Positions 18,290-27,682 of a stretch of DNA of 64,000 nt are shown here, piece after piece (position 1 is the first letter of the stretch; every line of letters starts with the position of its first letter). The stretch is from Lutimaribacter degradans (GTDB lineage: Bacteria; Pseudomonadota; Alphaproteobacteria; Rhodobacterales; Rhodobacteraceae): the NCBI RefSeq assembly GCF_023703375.1, contig NZ_JAMQGO010000005.1, forward strand, positions 158,878 through 222,877. The letters run 5' to 3'. Position numbers and translations under genes: made by a program. The notes below the pieces were generated by a model, which did no database searches, was not told where the DNA came from, and saw nothing but the letters and a program-made list of their open reading frames with translations.

Positions 18290-18657
18290 CGATCATGCTT
18301 GGTGCCCCCGCGCCGGCGGTGGCGGGCTTTTGCCGGGGCGTGGGCTGTTTTGGCAAGGGCTTGCGCGGGCCGCGTTTTGGCCCTTGAGCGCGTATTGACA
18401 TTACCGCCGGGTCGGAGTGCCGGGTTGCAACCTATCGTCGTGCAATGGAAATTGCGTGGTCGCGAATACGCCGCGCTGCGCCTCAAGGCGCCGCCACAGG
18501 CCGCAGCAGGTGCAAGGCGGGCAAGAATACGCCTTGGGATCGGTTGGATAATGCCGGTTAAGTCTTTGCCTTGGTTTGATTAATTCCTTCGCCAGCCCGA
18601 GGCTGCGTGGCGACGGTGGCAAAAACGCTGCCGTTCAAACCAATGATGGAGGACGAA
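18290..18657 (+). other. Intergenic stretch without a supportable gene
   Basis: 368 bases between the sulfotransferase-like gene and the EF-hand gene. Frames here lack ribosome sites and have biased Arg/Ala composition. A short hairpin (GCGCC TCAA GGCGC) lies near 18480. The end holds the GGAGGAC ribosome site of the next gene. Confidence 0.5.
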
Positions 18658-18897
18658 ATGAAAAAGAGCGTACTTGTGATCTTGCCTGCCCTGATGACTG
18701 CCACGCCCGCATTTGCGCAAGCGGCGCTGGTGGATGCGGATGGGAACGGCACCTATTCCCATACCGAACTTACCGCGGCCTATCCCGAGGTGAGCGAGGA
18801 CGATTTCGCCCAGATCGACGCCAATGGCGATGGCGAGATCGACGAGGATGAACTGGCAATGGCCAAGGATGCCGGCATCCTTGGCAGCGAGGGCTGA
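18658..18897 (+). CDS. Small secreted EF-hand calcium-binding protein
   Basis: 79 residues with a signal peptide (KKSVLVILPALMTATPAFAQA). The mature ~60 residues contain two EF-hand loops, DADGNGTYSHTE and DANGDGEIDEDE, each with the D-x-D/N-x-D/N-G pattern and a terminal Glu. It is likely a periplasmic Ca2+-binding protein; the partner is unknown. GGAGGAC precedes the ATG at ideal spacing. A terminator follows 24 bp after the stop. Confidence 0.8.
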   Translation: MKKSVLVILPALMTATPAFAQAALVDADGNGTYSHTELTAAYPEVSEDDFAQIDANGDGEIDEDELAMAKDAGILGSEG

Positions 18898-18920
18898 GAC
18901 CTCCATTCACGCAACGAAAA

Positions 18921-18955
18921 GCGGCCCCCGGCTTGATGCGGGGGGCCGTGTTTGC
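18921..18955. terminator. Terminator hairpin between EF-hand gene and serS
   Basis: An 8-bp stem (CGGCCCCC with GGGGGCCG) around an 11-base loop is followed on the plus strand by TGTTTGC. It lies between two convergent genes and may serve both. Confidence 0.55.
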
Positions 18956-18960
18956 GGGGG

Positions 18961-20253
18961 TCAGGCCAGCGTGCCGTCGGCTTGCAGCCGCGTCTTGCCG
19001 CGCAGGTAGGGATGCAGGGCCTGTGGCAACTCGACCGCGCCATCCTCTTGCTGGCCGTTTTCCAGCACGGCGATCAGCGCCCGGCCCACCGCCAGCCCCG
19101 AGCCGTTCAGCGTGTGCAGGAATTCCGGCTTGCCGCCCTCGGCAGGCTTGAAGCGGGCGTTCATGCGCCGCGCCTGGAAGTCACCGCAAACGGAAACCGA
19201 ACTGATCTCGCGATAGGTGTTCTGCCCGGGCAGCCAGACCTCGATATCGTGGGTCTTTTGCGCGCCGAACCCCATGTCGCCGGTGCACAGAACCACCGTG
19301 CGATAGGGCAGGCCCAATGCCTCCAGCACGCCCTCGGCGCAACGGGTCATGCGGTCATGTTCGTCAAGCGAGCGGTCGGGGTGCGTGACGCTGACCATCT
19401 CGACCTTTTCGAACTGGTGCTGGCGCAGCATGCCGGCGGTGTCCTTGCCCGCGCTGCCGGCCTCGGAGCGGAAGCACTGGGTATGGGCCACGTAGCGGCG
19501 GGGCAGGCTGGCCTCGTCGACCGTCAAACCATTGACGATGTTGGTCAAGGTGACCTCGGCGGTGGGCACCAGCCACCAGCCGTTCGTGGTTTGGTAACTG
19601 TCCTCGCCGAATTTCGGCAGTTGCCCGGTGCCCTGCATCATCTCGTCACGCACCAGAACAGGGGTCCATGTTTCGGAAAGACCGTTGTTTTCAACGTGAT
19701 GGTCCAGCATGAACTGCGCAAGGGCCCGGTGGATGCGCGCCACGCCGCCCGTCAGCACGACAAAGCGCGAGCCGGACAGTTTCGCCGCCGTCTCGAAATC
19801 CATGCCGGGCACGACGCCGTCGATCTCGAAATGCTCTTTCGGGGCAAACGCGAATTCGCGGGGGGTGCCCCAGCGGCGGATTTCCACGTTGTCCGCTTCA
19901 TCCTCGCCCTCGGGCACGTCCGAAAGCGGGGTGTTGGGCAGGGTCATCAGCACATCGGTCAATTGCGCGTCAAGCGCCTTGGCCTCGGCCTGCATGCGCG
20001 CCACTTCGGCCTTTTTCTCGGCCACCAATGCGCGCAAGCGTTCAAACTCGGCCTCGTCGCCGCTTGCCTTGGCGGCGCCCACTTCCTTGCTGGCGCGTTT
20101 CTGCTCGGCCTGAGCGGTTTCTGCCGCGTGGATCACCGAACGGCGCTTTTCATCCAGTTCCAAAACCCTGGCCGACGCAGCCTCGGCCCCGCGACGGGCA
20201 AGTGCGGCATCGAGGGCGGCCGGGTTTTCGCGGATCGCGCGGATATCATGCAT
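18961..20253 (-). CDS. serS: Serine--tRNA ligase
   Basis: Charges tRNA-Ser (and tRNA-Sec) with serine. The 430-residue class II synthetase has an N-terminal coiled-coil arm (~30-100, [25 protein letters not shown]...) that contacts the long variable arm of tRNA-Ser. Motif 1/TXE-type residues are in [10 protein letters not shown]. Motif 2 is [17 protein letters not shown] and motif 3 is [17 protein letters not shown]. The ATG start is at 20253. A tRNA-Ser(GGA) gene lies elsewhere in this window at 43.7 kb. Confidence 0.96.
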   Translation of the reverse strand: MHDIRAIRENPAALDAALARRGAEAASARVLELDEKRRSVIHAAETAQAEQKRASKEVGAAKASGDEAEFERLRALVAEKKAEVARMQAEAKALDAQLTDVLMTLPNTPLSDVPEGEDEADNVEIRRWGTPREFAFAPKEHFEIDGVVPGMDFETAAKLSGSRFVVLTGGVARIHRALAQFMLDHHVENNGLSETWTPVLVRDEMMQGTGQLPKFGEDSYQTTNGWWLVPTAEVTLTNIVNGLTVDEASLPRRYVAHTQCFRSEAGSAGKDTAGMLRQHQFEKVEMVSVTHPDRSLDEHDRMTRCAEGVLEALGLPYRTVVLCTGDMGFGAQKTHDIEVWLPGQNTYREISSVSVCGDFQARRMNARFKPAEGGKPEFLHTLNGSGLAVGRALIAVLENGQQEDGAVELPQALHPYLRGKTRLQADGTLA

Positions 20254-20560
20254 GGCTGTGCTTCCCTGAAACTGGATATTGGCGCGCCCCTATTGCCCGA
20301 AAACCGGGGGCGGGAAAAGGGGGATCGGGTTGGATGCGCCGGTAACACGCATCTGACGCGGGAATGCTTTGCGGGCGGTCGGTTGCGGGGGCGGCAAATG
20401 CCAGATGATCAGCCGCGCCAATGGCGCCCGGGCGCGGCGCTTTGCGCTTTGTCCGGTCCGCGGCCCGGTTCGTCTTGCAAAAGCCCTTTTGCGCACATAG
20501 GTTCCGCCCAATTCTCGCCTCGGTTTCGGGGCGATCCCATTTGCAGACAAGGACACCCCG
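20254..20560. other. Divergent intergenic region serS/yajC
   Basis: 307 bases between divergent starts, presumably carrying both promoters. No gene, RNA or clear consensus promoter could be supported. Confidence 0.5.
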
Positions 20561-20845
20561 ATGGAAGGCTTTGCCCAGTTCGTGCCGCTTATCCTGATCT
20601 TCGCGATCATGTATTTCCTGCTGATCCGCCCACAGCAGAAGAAGTTGAAAGACCATCAGAAGATGGTCGAGGCCCTGCGCCGCGGCGACCAGGTGGTAAC
20701 CCAGGGCGGGCTGATCGGCAAGGTCAGCAAGGTCAAGGAAGACAACGAGATCGAGGTGGAACTGTCCGAGGGCGTGCGCGTGCGCGTTGTCAAGTCGACC
20801 ATCGCGCAGGTTTTGAACAAGACCGAGCCGACCGAGGCCACGTAA
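20561..20845 (+). CDS. yajC: Preprotein translocase subunit YajC
   Basis: Accessory subunit of the SecDF-YajC complex that assists Sec-dependent export. The protein has 94 residues with one N-terminal membrane helix (FVPLILIFAIMYFLLIRPQQKK), followed by a soluble basic domain with QVVTQGGLIGKVSKV. It is followed by secD after 44 bp, the standard order. Confidence 0.95.
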   Translation: MEGFAQFVPLILIFAIMYFLLIRPQQKKLKDHQKMVEALRRGDQVVTQGGLIGKVSKVKEDNEIEVELSEGVRVRVVKSTIAQVLNKTEPTEAT

Positions 20846-20889
20846 ACCGCCCCCGCGCCGGGCCGCGGCGCCAGTAACAAGGCAGGATC

Positions 20890-22554
20890 ATGCTACAGAT
20901 CGATCTATGGAAGCGGGTGGTGATCTGGGCGCTGGTGGCGCTGGGTCTTCTGTTGGCGATGCCCAACGCTTTCTACACGCGCGTCGAAACATCGAATGAC
21001 GCGCGCGCCGCGCTCGAGGCGGGCGGCACGGCCGACGGGCTGGAAGATCAGGCCGGCCTTTGGCCCGATTTCCTGCCCTCGGGGCTGGTAAATCTTGGTC
21101 TTGATCTGCGCGGCGGTGCGCATCTGCTGGCCGAGGTTCAGGTTGCCGATGTCTACGAGTCGCGGATCAAGGCGATGTGGCCCGAGGTTCTGGCGCTGTT
21201 GCGTGAAGAGCGGGCGCGGATCGGCACGTTCCGCTTGCAGGATAGCGCGCCCGAAGAGCTGCGTATCCGCCTGAACGAAAAACCCGACATGGCCAGCGAA
21301 GCGGCGTCGCTGGTGCGCGGGCTGGCGCGGCCCGTGAACAGCGTGGCGGCCGCCGGATCAAGTGATATCGAGGTATCGGTCGAGGGCGCGGAGGTGGTCA
21401 TCCGCCTGTCAGACGCCGAGCGGCTGGCGATGGATCAGCGCACGGTTGCGCAGGCGCTTGAGATCATCCGCCGCCGTATCGACGAGGTAGGCACGCGCGA
21501 ACCCACGATCCAGCGCCAGGGCACCGACCGTATCCTGATCCAGGTGCCCGGCATCGGCAGCGCGGCCGAGCTCAAGGAAATCATCGGCACTACGGCGCAA
21601 CTGACATTCCAGCCGGTGGTCACACGCACCACGAAAGGTGACATGCCGCCGGGCCCGGGCAACGAACTTCTGCCCAGCCTTGACGAGGAGGGCGTGTTCT
21701 ACGTGGTCGAACAGGCGGCGGTCGTGACCGGCGAAGAGCTGGTCGACGCGCAGCCCAGTTTCGACCAGAACGGCAGCCCCGCCGTCAATTTCCGTTTCGA
21801 CCCAACCGGCGCGCGGCGTTTCGGCGACTACACGGCAGAGAATATCGGTAGCCCCTTTGCCATCGTCCTGGACAATGAGGTGATCAGCGCGCCCGTCATC
21901 CAAAGCCATATTCCGGGCGGGTCGGGCATCATCACCGGCAACTTCACGGTTGACGAGTCGACGAACCTGGCCGTTCTGTTGCGCGCGGGAGCCCTGCCCG
22001 CGGGGCTGGAGTTCCTGGAAGAACGCACGATCGGGCCAGAGCTTGGCGCCGACAGCATCGAGGCAGGCAAGATGGCCAGCATCGTTGCGGGGATCGCGGT
22101 GCTTGTGTTCATGTTCCTCAGCTATGGCCTGTTCGGCGTGTTTGCCAATGTCGCGCTGATAGTGAACGTGGGGCTGATCTTTGGCTTGCTCAGCCTGATC
22201 GGGGCCACGCTGACCCTGCCGGGCATCGCGGGGATCGTGTTGACCATCGGCATGGCGGTCGATGCCAACGTGCTGGTGTTCGAGCGGATCCGCGAAGAGA
22301 CGAAAACCGCGCGCGGCCCGGCGCGGGCGATCGAGCTGGGTTACGAAAAGGCGATGAGCGCCATCGTCGACGCCAATATTACCACCTTCATCACGGCGGT
22401 GATCCTATACGTCATGGGCTCGGGCCCGGTGCGCGGCTTTGCCATCACGCTGGGCCTGGGCATCATCACTTCGGTCTTTACCGCCTTCTTTGTCACCCGG
22501 TTGCTGGTCGCCATGTGGTTCGAGCGCCGCCGCCCCAAAACGTTGGAGGTGTGA
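20890..22554 (+). CDS. secD: Protein translocase subunit SecD
   Basis: Inner-membrane RND-type subunit that uses the proton gradient to complete preprotein export. The protein has 554 residues: one N-terminal membrane helix, a large periplasmic domain (~30-370) with LDLRGGAHLL and VGTREPTIQRQG, and five C-terminal helices. These include GIVLTIGMAVDANVLVFERIREE, the conserved Asp segment of proton conduction. secF starts one base after its stop. Confidence 0.96.
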   Translation: MLQIDLWKRVVIWALVALGLLLAMPNAFYTRVETSNDARAALEAGGTADGLEDQAGLWPDFLPSGLVNLGLDLRGGAHLLAEVQVADVYESRIKAMWPEVLALLREERARIGTFRLQDSAPEELRIRLNEKPDMASEAASLVRGLARPVNSVAAAGSSDIEVSVEGAEVVIRLSDAERLAMDQRTVAQALEIIRRRIDEVGTREPTIQRQGTDRILIQVPGIGSAAELKEIIGTTAQLTFQPVVTRTTKGDMPPGPGNELLPSLDEEGVFYVVEQAAVVTGEELVDAQPSFDQNGSPAVNFRFDPTGARRFGDYTAENIGSPFAIVLDNEVISAPVIQSHIPGGSGIITGNFTVDESTNLAVLLRAGALPAGLEFLEERTIGPELGADSIEAGKMASIVAGIAVLVFMFLSYGLFGVFANVALIVNVGLIFGLLSLIGATLTLPGIAGIVLTIGMAVDANVLVFERIREETKTARGPARAIELGYEKAMSAIVDANITTFITAVILYVMGSGPVRGFAITLGLGIITSVFTAFFVTRLLVAMWFERRRPKTLEV

Positions 22555-22555
22555 G

Positions 22556-23524
22556 ATGCGCCTGAGATTTGTTCCCGACGACCTCAAGTGGGATTTTTTC
22601 GGCCGCTCGAAACTGTGGCTTGGGATATCGGCTGTCATGGTGGTTGTCGCCCTTGCCTCGTTCTTCCTGCAGGGCTTGAACTACGGCATCGATTTCCGGG
22701 GCGGCACGACAATTCGTACCGAAACCCCGTCGCCGGTGGATGTGGGAGCCTATCGCGGCGCGGTCGATCCGCTGGGCCTGGGAGATATCACCATAACCGA
22801 AGTGTTCGACCCGTCCTTTGATGACGATCAGAACGTGGCGATGATCCGTATCCAGGCGCAAGAGGGGCAGGAGTCTGTCACGCCCGAAGTGATCGAGCGG
22901 GTCCGCCAGGCGTTGCAGACCGTGGCCCCTGAGATCCGGTTCGTCAGTGTCGAATCCGTTGGCCCCAAGGTCTCGGGTGAGCTGATCCAGACCGCGATCA
23001 TCGCGGTGGCGCTCGCCATCGGGGCGGTGCTGGTCTACATCTGGCTGCGCTTTGAATGGCAGTTCGCCCTGGGGGCCGTGGCGGCGCTGGTCCACGACGT
23101 GGTGCTGACAATCGGCATTTTCTCCGAGCTTCAGATACGGTTTGACCTGGCCATTATTGCCGCCTTGCTGACGATCGTGGGCTACTCGCTCAACGACACG
23201 GTGGTCGTGTTCGACCGGGTTCGGGAAAACCTGCGCAAGTACAAGAAGGCCGAGCTTAAAGAGGTTCTGAATATCTCGATCAACGAAACGCTCAGCCGGA
23301 CCGTCATGACCTCTGTTACAACGCTGATCGCGCTTTTGGCGCTGTTCGTGCTGGGCGGCGACGTGATCCGCGGGTTCGTCTTCGCGATGATCTGGGGTGT
23401 GATCGTGGGCACCTACAGCTCGATCTTCGTGGCGTCGGCGTTGCTTTTGCGGCTTGGGGTGAAACGCGATTGGTCGAAACCCGACAACAATGCCGGAACG
23501 CAATACGCCAACATAGATGCCTGA
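22556..23524 (+). CDS. secF: Protein translocase subunit SecF
   Basis: Partner of SecD. The protein has 322 residues. It has an N-terminal helix, a periplasmic region beginning LNYGIDFRGGTTI, and C-terminal helices with VGYSLNDTVVVFDRVRENLR (the conserved D-R motif) and SVTTLIALLALFVLGG. The ATG at 22556 follows GGAGGTGTGAG and sits just past the secD stop. An upstream in-frame extension overlaps secD and is rejected. Confidence 0.95.
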   Translation: MRLRFVPDDLKWDFFGRSKLWLGISAVMVVVALASFFLQGLNYGIDFRGGTTIRTETPSPVDVGAYRGAVDPLGLGDITITEVFDPSFDDDQNVAMIRIQAQEGQESVTPEVIERVRQALQTVAPEIRFVSVESVGPKVSGELIQTAIIAVALAIGAVLVYIWLRFEWQFALGAVAALVHDVVLTIGIFSELQIRFDLAIIAALLTIVGYSLNDTVVVFDRVRENLRKYKKAELKEVLNISINETLSRTVMTSVTTLIALLALFVLGGDVIRGFVFAMIWGVIVGTYSSIFVASALLLRLGVKRDWSKPDNNAGTQYANIDA

Positions 23525-23672
23525 TGCCTCGGCGCAGGCTTCCCGAAACCGGGGGCCTGTGGCTGGCCTTGCGGGTGCTTGATCCCGGCCATGCCCCTAT
23601 TACCTTGGGGTCCAGGTACACGATCACCTTCACCGCTGGACCCAGCGGGCCTGACAATACGGGGTTCTTGCC

Positions 23673-24026
23673 ATGGAGATGAACGAAATCCGCTATGACA
23701 GCGCCGTGCCGGTCGATGGGTACGGCCCGGGCTTTTTTCGCGTCGACGGCGCGCTGATCGAAGGCGCGATGATCGCGACTGGAGAACGCGCCGTAGGCTG
23801 GGCCGGGCTGGACGACCCCGCGCCGCTCGAGGCGCTGGCCGGCGAGGTCGATGTGGTGTTTCTGGGCATGGGCGCCGAAATTGCCCACGCGCCGCGTGCC
23901 CTGCGCGACCGCCTGGAAGAAATGGGCTTGGGCGTCGAGGTGATGTCGTCACCCGCCGCCTGCCGCAGCTACAACGTGCTTTTGGCCGAGGGGCGGCGCG
24001 TTGCCTTGGCGGTGTTGCCGGTCTGA
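23673..24026 (+). CDS. Mth938-like domain protein
   Basis: 117 residues with a compact alpha/beta domain. Segments such as GYGPGFFRVDG, FLGMGAEIAHAPRALRDRL and VEVMSSPAACRSYNVLLAEGRRVALAVLPV match the Mth938/NDUFAF3-like fold often encoded next to secDF in alphaproteobacteria. Its molecular role in bacteria is not established; the eukaryotic relative NDUFAF3 helps assemble complex I. The start is at 23673; an ATG two codons later is equally possible. Confidence 0.8.
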   Translation: MEMNEIRYDSAVPVDGYGPGFFRVDGALIEGAMIATGERAVGWAGLDDPAPLEALAGEVDVVFLGMGAEIAHAPRALRDRLEEMGLGVEVMSSPAACRSYNVLLAEGRRVALAVLPV

Positions 24027-24049
24027 CGGGGAATCGCCCAGCCCCTGAT

Positions 24050-24101
24050 TTTGTGCGATTTTTCGCACAAATCTCGTGACAAGCTGTGTGGTTTTCCGCA
24101 C
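24050..24101. promoter_or_regulatory. Tandem palindromic operator candidates upstream of dctP
   Basis: Two related dyads. The first (24050-24071) has 9-bp arms TTTGTGCGA/TCGCACAAA around TTTT. The second (24086-24101) has 6-bp arms GTGTGG/CCGCAC around TTTT. Their centres are 33 bp apart, about three helical turns, so both would face the same side. They lie ~190-245 bp before dctP. The first could also act as a weak terminator for the Mth938-like gene. Confidence 0.5.
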
Positions 24102-24293
24102 GTCCTGACGGCCTGTCATGGAGAGCTTGCGTCTGCTGCATTTCCAAATCGCTGAAATCATGCGCCTTTTGCCCGCGTCTTGGGCAGATGTCACAAAGGC
24201 TTGAGCGTGGCGCGCCGTTTGGTGAAAGTTGCCCATGCCGCGTGGCGCATGCCCGCCGCGCTAACTGTAAGTCTCAAATCCGGGAGGAGACCC

Positions 24294-25298
24294 ATGAGAA
24301 AGCTTTTGACCACCGCCGCCATGGCGCTGGCTGTCGCGGCCACCGCGCAAACCGCCACTGCCGCCTGTGACGATGGCGAAATTGTCATCAAGTTCAGCCA
24401 CGTCACCAATTCCGACCGCCACCCCAAGGGCATCGCGGCCACCCTGTTGCAGGAACGTGTGAATGCCGAGATGGACGGCACCGCCTGCATGGAGGTGTTC
24501 CCCAACTCGACGCTTTACAACGACGACCAGGTGCTTGAGGCGATGCTGCAGGGCGACGTGCAGCTGGCCGCGCCCAGCCTGTCGAAATTCGAGCAGTTCA
24601 CCAAGACGTTCCGCCTGTTCGACCTGCCGTTCATGTTCAAAAACATCGACGCCGTCGATGAGTTCCAGAACAGCGAAACCGGCCAGGCGATGAAGGAATC
24701 GATGACGCGCCGTGGCCTTCTGGGCCTGCAGTTCTGGCACAACGGCATGAAACAGATGTCGGCCAACAAGCCGTTGATCGAACCGTCGGATGCCAACGGC
24801 TTGAAATTCCGCGTGCAGAACTCGGACGTGCTCAAGGCGCAGATGGCTGCGCTCGGGGGCAGCCCGCAGCCGATGGCCTTTTCCGAAGTGTATGGCGCGC
24901 TTCAGACCGGTGTCGTGGACGGGCAGGAAAACACCTGGTCCAACATCTACGGTCAGAAGTTCTTCGAGGTGCAGGACGGTATCACCGAAACCAACCACGG
25001 CATCATCGACTATCTGCTGGTGACCAACGTGGACTGGTGGGAAAGCCTGGACGCCGATGTGCGTGACCAGTTGGCAACCATCATGGCCGAGGTGACAGAG
25101 ACCCGCAACGCGGCTTCTTTCGAGGTGAACCAGCAAAACCGCCAGGCCATCATCGACGCCGGGGGCACCGTGCGCGAGTTGACCGGAGAGCAGCGCGCCA
25201 AGTGGGTCGAGGTGATGAAGCCCGTCTGGGAACAGTTCACCGACGATGTGGGCCAGGAAAACATCGACGCGGCCCAGGCGATCAACGCCAAGCACTGA
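24294..25298 (+). CDS. dctP: TRAP transporter periplasmic solute-binding protein (DctP type)
   Basis: Captures the substrate, probably a C4-dicarboxylate or related organic acid, and hands it to the DctQM permease. The protein has 334 residues with a signal peptide ending TQTATA-A. DctP-family segments include FSHVTNSDRHPKGIAA, LFDLPFMFKN, and GLKFRVQNSDVLKAQMAALGGSPQPMAFSEVYGALQTG, whose Arg binds the carboxylate. The ATG at 24294 follows a strong GGGAGGAG. The long leader upstream carries two palindromes. The substrate is inferred from family only. Confidence 0.92.
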   Translation: MRKLLTTAAMALAVAATAQTATAACDDGEIVIKFSHVTNSDRHPKGIAATLLQERVNAEMDGTACMEVFPNSTLYNDDQVLEAMLQGDVQLAAPSLSKFEQFTKTFRLFDLPFMFKNIDAVDEFQNSETGQAMKESMTRRGLLGLQFWHNGMKQMSANKPLIEPSDANGLKFRVQNSDVLKAQMAALGGSPQPMAFSEVYGALQTGVVDGQENTWSNIYGQKFFEVQDGITETNHGIIDYLLVTNVDWWESLDADVRDQLATIMAEVTETRNAASFEVNQQNRQAIIDAGGTVRELTGEQRAKWVEVMKPVWEQFTDDVGQENIDAAQAINAKH

Positions 25299-25382
25299 GT
25301 TCCGGCCATGCCGGAAGGCCCGGCCCCCGGTGCAGGGGGCCGGGCCAATGCATCTGTCACACAATCGGGGGAGGCTGGCAGT

Positions 25383-26072
25383 ATGTCGGGACGCTATGAA
25401 CCGGACAGCATTATCGGCCGCGTTGTCAACGAGATCGAGGAAACCGCGATCGCGGTTTTGCTGGGGTTGATGACGCTCATCACCTTCATCAACGTGGTAC
25501 TGCGATACGGGTTCAACACCGGCCTGATCTGGGGGCTCGAGGCGACGACCTTCCTGTTTGCCTGGCTCGTGGTTTTCGGCGTCAGCTACGCCGTCAAGGT
25601 GACAGCGAATCTCGGCGTCGACGCGCTGATCAATCTTTTTTCCCCGCCCGTGCGCCGGGTGCTTGCACTGCTGGCCGCTGCGATCTGCATCGCCTATGCC
25701 TTTTTGCTGTTCAAGGGCGCGTGGGATTACTGGGCCAATTTCGCCAACCTGCCCAAAACCACGGGGCGATGGTTTCCGACCGGGCTCGAGGAGATGAAAC
25801 GCACCTCCTATCGCGGCTGGTACGAGGTGATCGACATCCCCATGCCCGAGTGGCTGCGCTGGATCGAACCGTTGATGAACGAGGGTGAATCCTATGAAAA
25901 GATCCCCCGCTTCATCCCGTATTTCATCCTGCCCTTCGGGATGGCGCTGCTGCTGTTCCGCTTCGTACAGGCTGGGCTGCGCATCTGGCGCGGCGACCAG
26001 GCAAGCCTGATCGTAAGCCACGAGGCCGAAGACGCGGTCGAAGACGTGGCCCACATGAACCGCGGAGACTGA
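25383..26072 (+). CDS. dctQ: TRAP transporter small permease (DctQ type)
   Basis: Four-helix membrane subunit that partners DctM. The protein has 229 residues, with helices around IAVLLGLMTLITFINVVLRY, TFLFAWLVVFGVSYAV, RVLALLAAAICIAYAFLLF and IPYFILPFGMALLLFRFV. An unusually long loop (~60 residues) lies between the third and fourth helices. The ATG at 25383 follows GGGGGAGG. dctM starts 4 bp after the stop. Confidence 0.9.
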   Translation: MSGRYEPDSIIGRVVNEIEETAIAVLLGLMTLITFINVVLRYGFNTGLIWGLEATTFLFAWLVVFGVSYAVKVTANLGVDALINLFSPPVRRVLALLAAAICIAYAFLLFKGAWDYWANFANLPKTTGRWFPTGLEEMKRTSYRGWYEVIDIPMPEWLRWIEPLMNEGESYEKIPRFIPYFILPFGMALLLFRFVQAGLRIWRGDQASLIVSHEAEDAVEDVAHMNRGD

Positions 26073-26076
26073 ACCC

Positions 26077-27453
26077 ATGGAAGTCGCCATTCTTTTCGCC
26101 ATGGTCGTGGGCCTGATGCTGATCGGCGTGCCGATCGCCGTATCGCTGGGTTTTTCCTCGACGATCTTCCTGCTGGTGCTCAGCGACACGTCGCTGGCCT
26201 CGATCGCGCAGTCGTTCTTTCAGGCGATGGCCGGGCATTACACGCTGCTGGCCATTCCGTTCTTCATCCTGGCGTCAAGCTTCATGTCGACGGGCGGCGT
26301 GGCGCGGCGGATCATCCGCTTTTCCATTGCCATCGTGGGGCATTTCCCCGGTGGGCTGGCTATCGCGGGCGTCTTTGCCTGCATGTTGTTTGCGGCGCTC
26401 AGCGGCTCATCACCCGCCACCGTCGTTGCAATCGGCTCGATCGTGATCGCCGGGATGCGCCAGGTCGGCTACAGCCGTGATTTTGCCGCCGGCGTCATTG
26501 CCAACGCGGGAACGCTGGGCATTCTCATCCCGCCGTCGATCGTGATGGTGGTCTACGCATCGGCCACCGACGTGTCCGTGGGGCGCATGTTTCTTGCAGG
26601 TGTCATCCCGGGCCTTATGGCCGGCACCATGCTGATGACGACGATTTACATCATCGCGAAATTCCGCAACCTGCCCAAGGGCGAATGGCTGGGCTGGGGC
26701 GAGGTGTTCGAGGCCGGTGCAGACGCGGGGTGGGGCCTGTTCCTTATCGTCATCATCCTGGGCGGTATCTATGGCGGGATATTCACGCCCACCGAGGCCG
26801 CGGCGGTGGCTGCCGTCTACGCTTTCTTCATCTCGTGCTTCGTCTATCGCGACATGGGGCCGCTGGCCCGGCCCGATGGCGAACGCAACCTCAGCTTGAT
26901 GCGCAAACCCATCGCGCTGGTCACAGCCTTCTTCCACCGCGACACGCGCGACACGCTGTTCGAGGCCGGCAAGCTGACCGTGACGCTGATGTTCATCATC
27001 GCCAACGCGTTGATCCTGAAACACGTGCTGACGGATGAGCAGATTCCCCAAAGCATCGCGGCGGCCATGCTGGATGCAGGGCTTGAATGGTGGGCTTTCC
27101 TGATCATCGTGAACATCATCCTGCTCATCGGCGGCCAGTTCATGGAGCCTTCGGGGCTGATCGTGATCGTGGCACCGCTGGTTTTTCCCATCGCCATCGA
27201 GCTGGGGATCGACCCGATACACCTTGGCATCATCATGGTGGTGAACATGGAGATCGGAATGATCACGCCCCCGGTGGGGCTCAATCTTTTCGTCACATCT
27301 GGCGTGGCGGGCATGCCGATGATGCGCGTCGTGCGCGCGGCGCTGCCCTTTCTCGCGGTGCTCTTCGTTTTCCTGATCCTGATCACCTATATCCCGTGGT
27401 TGTCCACATACCTGCCGACAACCTTCATGGGCCCCGAGATCATCACCAACTGA
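26077..27453 (+). CDS. dctM: TRAP transporter large permease (DctM type)
   Basis: Main sodium-driven transport subunit. The protein has 458 residues and about 12 hydrophobic helices. It has the conserved GIPFFILASSFMSTGGV-like region, ALSGSSPATVVAIGSI, NAGTLGILIPPSIVMVVY, GIFTPTEAAAVAAVYA and the C-terminal MEIGMITPPVGLNLFV. It is slightly longer than the ~426-residue norm because of a central loop (RDMGPLARPDGERNL...). A terminator follows. Confidence 0.93.
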   Translation: MEVAILFAMVVGLMLIGVPIAVSLGFSSTIFLLVLSDTSLASIAQSFFQAMAGHYTLLAIPFFILASSFMSTGGVARRIIRFSIAIVGHFPGGLAIAGVFACMLFAALSGSSPATVVAIGSIVIAGMRQVGYSRDFAAGVIANAGTLGILIPPSIVMVVYASATDVSVGRMFLAGVIPGLMAGTMLMTTIYIIAKFRNLPKGEWLGWGEVFEAGADAGWGLFLIVIILGGIYGGIFTPTEAAAVAAVYAFFISCFVYRDMGPLARPDGERNLSLMRKPIALVTAFFHRDTRDTLFEAGKLTVTLMFIIANALILKHVLTDEQIPQSIAAAMLDAGLEWWAFLIIVNIILLIGGQFMEPSGLIVIVAPLVFPIAIELGIDPIHLGIIMVVNMEIGMITPPVGLNLFVTSGVAGMPMMRVVRAALPFLAVLFVFLILITYIPWLSTYLPTTFMGPEIITN

Positions 27454-27462
27454 GTGCAAGCC

Positions 27463-27500
27463 GGGCCGCGCGAACACACGGGCGCGGCCCCTTGCTTTTC
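27463..27500 (+). terminator. Terminator after the TRAP operon
   Basis: A 9-bp stem (GGGCCGCGC with GCGCGGCCC) with a 10-base loop is followed by CTTGCTTTTCC, 10 bp after the dctM stop. Confidence 0.7.
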
Positions 27501-27682
27501 CTCTTGCTTCAAATACCCCCGCCGGAGGCACCCGCCGCCCGCCGCGCGCGCACGGCTTCAGGCAAAAGCCACGGCGCGGCAACCGGCACCGACCCGAGGG
27601 CGCAAGCCCGAGGCAAACGGCGCGCCGAAGGCGCACATTTCAATCAGGTCACTACCCGCGAAACGTCATCATGAACGGAGAG

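Noticed and set aside
18952..20877. 641-codon plus-strand open frame across serS
   Set aside because: Antisense shadow of serS in GC-rich DNA; His/Gln/Arg-rich with no domain, and it runs into yajC.
24261..26189. 642-codon minus-strand frame across the TRAP genes
   Set aside because: Antisense to dctP and dctQ, no ribosome site, composition typical of complementary-strand frames.
27500..27682. A gene between dctM and ssrA
   Set aside because: Low-complexity GC-rich sequence; frames have no ribosome site. It may contain a dispersed intergenic repeat (CAAATACCCCCGCCGGAGG-like), but this cannot be shown from one copy.
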